Of a stretch of 64,000 nt of DNA, positions 60,213 through 64,000 are shown piece after piece. The stretch lies in the IMG/VR virus record IMGVR_UViG_3300008117_008517, positions 1 through 64,000 of that record, one strand, 5' to 3'. The stretch is from a virus. Each line of letters begins with the position of its first letter. Position 1 is the first letter of the stretch. The notes below the pieces were generated by a model. That model made no database searches. It had not been told where the DNA came from and saw only the letters and a program-made list of their open reading frames with translations. The translations under genes and the position numbers were made by a program.

Positions 60213-61592
60213 ATGAGGAAATATTCAGAAAAATTCCTAGACAAATACAGCTTTTTGAAAAATGCTATCATAGGACTTGAATTTGAGTTTTATATGAAAG
60301 ACCTCTCTTTCTATAAGACAATGGAAATGTTAAATAAAGAATTAGACCCTGTGAAGGTTCATGGATTTAGACAGTACCACTCTAATTTTACACCAGATAA
60401 AAACAATTTTAAATTTGAACCAGACCTTTCAGGTGGTTCTAACATGGTTGAATTAGTTACTGGTCCACTTGAATATACTGACGCTAAATATTATCTAATA
60501 AAAATATTAAATTTTATTCAAAATTATGGATATACTAATGATAGATCTTCAATACATTTTAATTTATCTTTCTCTGACTCTGATAAGAATCTAAATGATT
60601 TGAACATCTTAAAACTTATTTTGAATGTAGATGAAGAAGAAATCTATAGGTTTTTTCCATCTAGAAAGAATAATATTTACGCAAAATCTATCAAGAATAT
60701 TATACCATATAAAGAGTATGACTTTTTTAATATTCCTATTGATGCTGTAAAAAACAATCTGATTCTTCCTGATAACAAATATTTCGGTATTAACTTTCTA
60801 CATATAAATAATGACAAAGAATCTCAAAGGTTAGAGTATAGATATTTAGGTGGTAAAGATTATCACTTAAATACTGGAAATATCCTATACTTTCTTGATA
60901 GATTTATACTTGATACCTATAACTCTATTGATGTCGGTTTTGATCACAGTGATTCTGAAAAACTTGAATCATATCTTGAGAGTAATATCTCTAAATTTAA
61001 AAGCTTTTCGAAATACGATAACTTCCTTGTTGAATATCCTTCTATACAAATTCAAATTGATCAAAATCATATGTATGAACTTGTGAGTTCATATTTTTCA
61101 AAAATATTTGATAGACTGTATGACCTAATAGAATGTACAGATGATTTAAAAGATTGTATTATAAACTATATAACATCAACTCAAAAGATAGAAGTTGTTG
61201 ATGCTAAAGTGAAGTCACTTCTAAGTATAAGTAATTTTGAGTTCGTTAACTGCACAATTATGGATGGCATTTATGAAAACTGTAATTTCTATGGATGTGA
61301 AATAAATGAGTCACAGATTTCTACTTCGAGAATTGACTCAAGTGATGTGAATAGATCAAAGGTTTTAAGCTGTAGAGTTGATAACACAAATCTCACTGAC
61401 TGTTTCTTTATGAACGGGTTCTTAAATGGAGATATGAAAGGTGGTATTTATCGTAGTGGTGAACTTGGCCCATACGCTTCTATTTCACCAGAAACTAAGT
61501 TAGTCGGAACTGAAGATAATTTCTTTAATACTAAATTTGATTCTGAAAAGACTGGTGACCATAAAGGTGACATAAAAGCATTTAAGAAATGA
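60213..61592 (+). CDS. Amidoligase-like (glutamine-synthetase-fold) protein with pentapeptide repeats
   Basis: 459 residues. Residues 1-330: carboxylate-amine ligase-like fold with GLEFEFY (21-27), FEPDLSGGSNMVELVTGPL (about 68-86), SSIHFNLSFS (112-121) and RLEYRYLGGKDYH (about 209-221), the acidic residues that bind Mg-ATP in this superfamily. Residues about 345-415: pentapeptide repeats (FVNCTIMDGIYENCNFYGC..., A/C-x-F/x), forming a square beta-solenoid. Amidoligases join amino acids or peptides to carboxylates; in phages they are often next to genes modifying surface or nucleic acids. The fusion to a pentapeptide solenoid is notable. Its TGA overlaps the next ATG. Confidence 0.72.
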   Translation: MRKYSEKFLDKYSFLKNAIIGLEFEFYMKDLSFYKTMEMLNKELDPVKVHGFRQYHSNFTPDKNNFKFEPDLSGGSNMVELVTGPLEYTDAKYYLIKILNFIQNYGYTNDRSSIHFNLSFSDSDKNLNDLNILKLILNVDEEEIYRFFPSRKNNIYAKSIKNIIPYKEYDFFNIPIDAVKNNLILPDNKYFGINFLHINNDKESQRLEYRYLGGKDYHLNTGNILYFLDRFILDTYNSIDVGFDHSDSEKLESYLESNISKFKSFSKYDNFLVEYPSIQIQIDQNHMYELVSSYFSKIFDRLYDLIECTDDLKDCIINYITSTQKIEVVDAKVKSLLSISNFEFVNCTIMDGIYENCNFYGCEINESQISTSRIDSSDVNRSKVLSCRVDNTNLTDCFFMNGFLNGDMKGGIYRSGELGPYASISPETKLVGTEDNFFNTKFDSEKTGDHKGDIKAFKK

Positions 61593-61969
61593 AATATCTA
61601 AAATATTTTGAAAATAATCCTGGAATATTCAATATTGAAATAGAGGATATTCAAGAGATATTCAGTGACTTCATAGACGATTTTCAAGTTACAGTGGTCT
61701 TTGGAAAAAAACTACATCAGTTCAATATTGTTGATACTAAAATTACTGACCAAGATATAAAGTTGGGATTCAAGTATTACTCACAAGTTAGACTAATACC
61801 TCTCGTTAAAAAAACTCCATATGAACTATCTGGATACATTAACTCTGATGAATTTCTAGAAAGACAGTCTGAAGTTGTATCTAAATTAGACTATTATGAT
61901 TTAGAATTACATAAGGTTTTCATAGAGAGCACTCCTAGTTCAATATTATTTTTAATATATAGTAAATAA
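61589..61969 (+). CDS. Shared-peptide small protein, 126 aa
   Basis: MKYLKYFENNPGIFN is a copy of the recurring peptide, then an acidic helix (IEDIQEIFSDFIDDF), strands (VTVVFGKKLHQFNIV, VRLIPLVKK) and a C-terminal helix and strand (SILFLIYSK). The order matches the proteins at 13-435 and 683-1105. Translationally coupled to the amidoligase-like gene by ATGA. Confidence 0.68.
   Translation: MKYLKYFENNPGIFNIEIEDIQEIFSDFIDDFQVTVVFGKKLHQFNIVDTKITDQDIKLGFKYYSQVRLIPLVKKTPYELSGYINSDEFLERQSEVVSKLDYYDLELHKVFIESTPSSILFLIYSK
61951..61965 (+). promoter_or_regulatory. Phage promoter-like TTTAATATATAGTAA
   Basis: Inside the 3' end of the preceding gene, about 20 bases before the ATG at 61986, so the DHH gene may have its own transcript in addition to read-through. 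Confidence 0.45.
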
Positions 61970-61985
61970 AACAAAAACTAAAGAT

Positions 61986-63845
61986 ATGAAGAAATTTCAA
62001 TCATTTGTAAATGAAGAAGTCGGTATAAGAAATATTAAGAAGATAATAGGACCTATGAAAACCGCTGAAATTTATTTCCACAAAGACCTAGATGGTGTGA
62101 CGTCAGCACTTGCTATGAAATATTTCTTAGAAACTTACTATCAGGTTAAAATAGTAGATGCCCACCAAATTCAATATGGTGGAATGGAGTTCGCTATTAA
62201 AAATCACAAAGAAGGTAATCTTTGCGTGTTAGTTGATTTTGCTCACGGAAAACCAATGTTTCATATACAATCTGACCATCATGATAGTCAAATTGGAGCT
62301 GAAGATACAAAGGGAACTTATTTTAAACCAGCTAGGTCAAATGTAGAGATTATATCCTCAGAAATTTCTTACTCAGATGCTTTTACTCCTGGAGATATTG
62401 AACTTATTAAAACAGTAGATTCTGCTGATTTTTTCAGACAAGGAATAACTACACAAGATGTTAGAAATTCTATTTTCCAAATAAAAACCGAAGATTCTGG
62501 ACAGAAAAATAGATTTATGATGGGATTTGTAGTTAATAGACTTCTTTTAGCCTACAAAAATAAAAGAATCTCTGTTAGAAGTATGGATGGAAAAAGAGAC
62601 CACATTAATAAAAACATATTAGAATGCATGGTCTTAGATTGTAATCCTTCACTTATTTCGATGTTCACTAATTTAAAACATTATATAAACACCGCTCGTG
62701 TTTCTGATAAGTCTGGTGTGTTAGCAAAACCAGAAGAGTTGACTAAGAATATTGACAACTATATTCAAAAGATGAGAGATTATAGATTTATAGAAGATCC
62801 AGATACCGGTGAAGTCACTGAATATGATCCTCAAAGTAGAAAACATCAGTTTTTAATGAGCCAAAAAGGAGCTAAAGTTGGAAAAGGTGTACACTACGAT
62901 GATAAAGATAAAATTATAATTCAATATGGTGGTGGGTCGATGATCAAGCCAGGGTCTTATGATAGGTATGTTCCTTTTAATAATTTCCCAGAAGCTAATT
63001 TTATCTGTATGGTTTGGCCACTAGGTCTGATACAAGTTAGTTGTAATCCGTTCAAAGAGAAAAAATTAAAAGATATAGATCTTGGTAAAATTGCAAAAGA
63101 GGTTTTATCTACACACGAACCTGTATTGAGTAAAATTCTTATTTCTCTAGATTGTTTAAAGAAAGAATTTGAAACTTCACAAGATTGGAAGAAAATGCAA
63201 AAAGAAGAAGGTCCGGATTATCAAGGTGTAGGATTTAGATATACAGACCTTTTAGCATTTTATGGTGATAACTCAAAGGGTGGTAATTGTATAGTAGAAA
63301 AGGTAGATAGTTCTTATGAAAAAGTATCAGATGAAAGACTAGTAGATGTTAAAGATTCTATGAATTCAGTTTATGATAAATTATCTCAAGATGATTTTTC
63401 AAATCTGCAAAGCTTTTATATTTCTGTTTTTGACTTGATCAAAAGAAATTCAGGTGGTCACCCATCAATTACTAATCTTCAAGGATGGGGATTTTTAAAA
63501 TACAACAGTGAGGCTATGAAAATAGCTTACGGTGCCGAAAAGTATACTGACGTAATGAAAAAGGTGGCTCGTGAGTTTGTTGATAATTTAAAAGATAAAA
63601 TAGACCTATATGAACAAGGTAAGTCTATTGAATATTCGACAAAGGACATTGAGTTTACAGGTCAAGACATAAATGAAAATTATGAATTTGAGATATTACA
63701 CAGTGATGGTAAAACATCTAAAGTGAGTAAAGATGAATTTGTAAATGCTGGATTTGGCAAAGCAATGAGACCTGAGAGGTTATCTATAGATGATAAAAAT
63801 AAAAAAATTATTGCTAAATTTGAAAGTTTTAAAAATAAAAAGTAA
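61986..63845 (+). CDS. DHH-family phosphoesterase-like protein with shared peptide
   Basis: 619 residues. MKKFQSFVNEEVG is the recurring N-terminal peptide with a possible cut after VNE. Then FHKDLDGVTSALAMKYF (31-47; H32, D34, D36), VDFAHGK (D84) and SDHHD (D97, H98, H99), the metal-binding motifs of DHH phosphoesterases (RecJ, nanoRNase, PPase relatives). The later GGHPSITNLQGWGFL (about 495-509) is a possible substrate-binding GGG-type motif. It would cleave phosphodiester or pyrophosphate bonds in nucleic acids or nucleotides. Packaging in the head would deliver a nuclease with the DNA; this is inferred from the N-terminus. Confidence 0.8.
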   Translation: MKKFQSFVNEEVGIRNIKKIIGPMKTAEIYFHKDLDGVTSALAMKYFLETYYQVKIVDAHQIQYGGMEFAIKNHKEGNLCVLVDFAHGKPMFHIQSDHHDSQIGAEDTKGTYFKPARSNVEIISSEISYSDAFTPGDIELIKTVDSADFFRQGITTQDVRNSIFQIKTEDSGQKNRFMMGFVVNRLLLAYKNKRISVRSMDGKRDHINKNILECMVLDCNPSLISMFTNLKHYINTARVSDKSGVLAKPEELTKNIDNYIQKMRDYRFIEDPDTGEVTEYDPQSRKHQFLMSQKGAKVGKGVHYDDKDKIIIQYGGGSMIKPGSYDRYVPFNNFPEANFICMVWPLGLIQVSCNPFKEKKLKDIDLGKIAKEVLSTHEPVLSKILISLDCLKKEFETSQDWKKMQKEEGPDYQGVGFRYTDLLAFYGDNSKGGNCIVEKVDSSYEKVSDERLVDVKDSMNSVYDKLSQDDFSNLQSFYISVFDLIKRNSGGHPSITNLQGWGFLKYNSEAMKIAYGAEKYTDVMKKVAREFVDNLKDKIDLYEQGKSIEYSTKDIEFTGQDINENYEFEILHSDGKTSKVSKDEFVNAGFGKAMRPERLSIDDKNKKIIAKFESFKNKK

Positions 63846-63855
63846 ATATTTTTCA

Positions 63856-63863
63856 TATATTTG
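63856..63863 (+). promoter_or_regulatory. Bacteroidetes-type -7 box TATATTTG
   Basis: TATATTTG, 5 bases before the ATG at 63869; predicted leaderless. Confidence 0.55.
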
Positions 63864-63868
63864 CAATT

Positions 63869-64000
63869 ATGATTATAACTCTCGAAACAATAAAGCATAA
63901 TTTACAAGTTTTAGAAGAAGTAAAAAAGGAATTTCCACTTCTACAAGATTATATAGATGGGAAAGTTTTTCCAGAAACGGTAAACAATATAGGTCTTGAC
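63869..64000 (+). CDS. Partial gene running off the window
   Basis: Open for 44 codons to the end of the window, starting MIITLETIKHNLQVLEEVKK and continuing with a hydrophobic/charged helical pattern, FPLLQDYIDGKVFPE. Incomplete, so no family call. The TATATTTG box directly before the ATG supports a real gene start. Confidence 0.55.
   Translation, partial: MIITLETIKHNLQVLEEVKKEFPLLQDYIDGKVFPETVNNIGLD

Overview
The window is a 64 kb piece of a large, AT-rich tailed-phage genome with a contractile (T4-like, myovirus) tail, most likely infecting a member of the Bacteroidetes/Flavobacteria. Phage evidence: a baseplate block (LysM protein, gp53-like wedge protein, hub fused to two cell-wall hydrolases, gp6/J-like wedge protein), two giant collagen-like fibre proteins, a T4-type lysozyme, and very tight gene packing. 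Host evidence: promoter boxes of the Bacteroidetes TAnnTTTG type, almost no Shine-Dalgarno sequences, signal peptides ending in SQ/SQE, lipoproteins with SC lipoboxes, and a subtilisin with a C-terminus like the type IX secretion sorting domain. No major capsid, terminase, polymerase or integrase gene lies in the window, and I found no tRNA.

Layout. 1-9.6 kb: small accessory genes on both strands, a UV-damage endonuclease, a DoxX-like membrane protein, lipoproteins, a 2-oxoglutarate/Fe(II) oxygenase, a nucleotidyltransferase-like protein, and a ~300 nt structured RNA gene (about 4541-4840). 9.6-14.9 kb: two large unrecognised proteins carrying a shared N-terminal peptide, a 5'-nucleotidase of the HAD class, a lipoprotein and a flavodoxin-fold reductase. 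15-25 kb: secreted subtilisin, VWA protein, LETM1-like protein, a further large shared-peptide protein, GH24 lysozyme, OmpA-like protein, CAP protein and small secreted proteins. 25-39 kb: the fibre/adhesin locus, with two collagen-like proteins (2013 and 1455 aa), a small protein and two beta-solenoid paralogues. 39-46.4 kb: two glycosyltransferases, a cyclic-phosphate-type receiver protein, a SET-domain protein, HU, short zinc and membrane proteins, and adenylosuccinate synthetase. 46.4-59.6 kb: baseplate cluster on the minus strand, interrupted by an Fe-S carrier, a guanylate-kinase-like enzyme and a J-domain protein. 60-64 kb: amidoligase-like protein with pentapeptide repeats, a DHH phosphoesterase and a gene running off the end.

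Three genome-wide patterns connect the genes. (1) About 15 otherwise unrelated proteins start with a short peptide of the form MK-x-(I/L)-K-x-(F/Y)-x-x-(F/Y), often ending in E, which resembles the T4 capsid-targeting peptide (MKTYQEFIAE). They may be packaged in the head and injected. (2) Two AT-rich signals precede genes: TAnnTTTG (host-like) and TTTAATATATAA (phage, probably late). Both commonly lie only 3-8 bases before the start codon, so many mRNAs may be leaderless. (3) The collagen-like fibres co-occur with a 2OG-Fe(II) oxygenase and a GT25 glycosyltransferase, the enzyme classes that hydroxylate and glycosylate collagen in animals and mimivirus.

Most interesting candidates: the structured RNA at 4.5-4.8 kb, with a predicted kissing-loop, pseudoknot and strong terminator; the capsid-targeted protein family; and the putative fibre-modification set.
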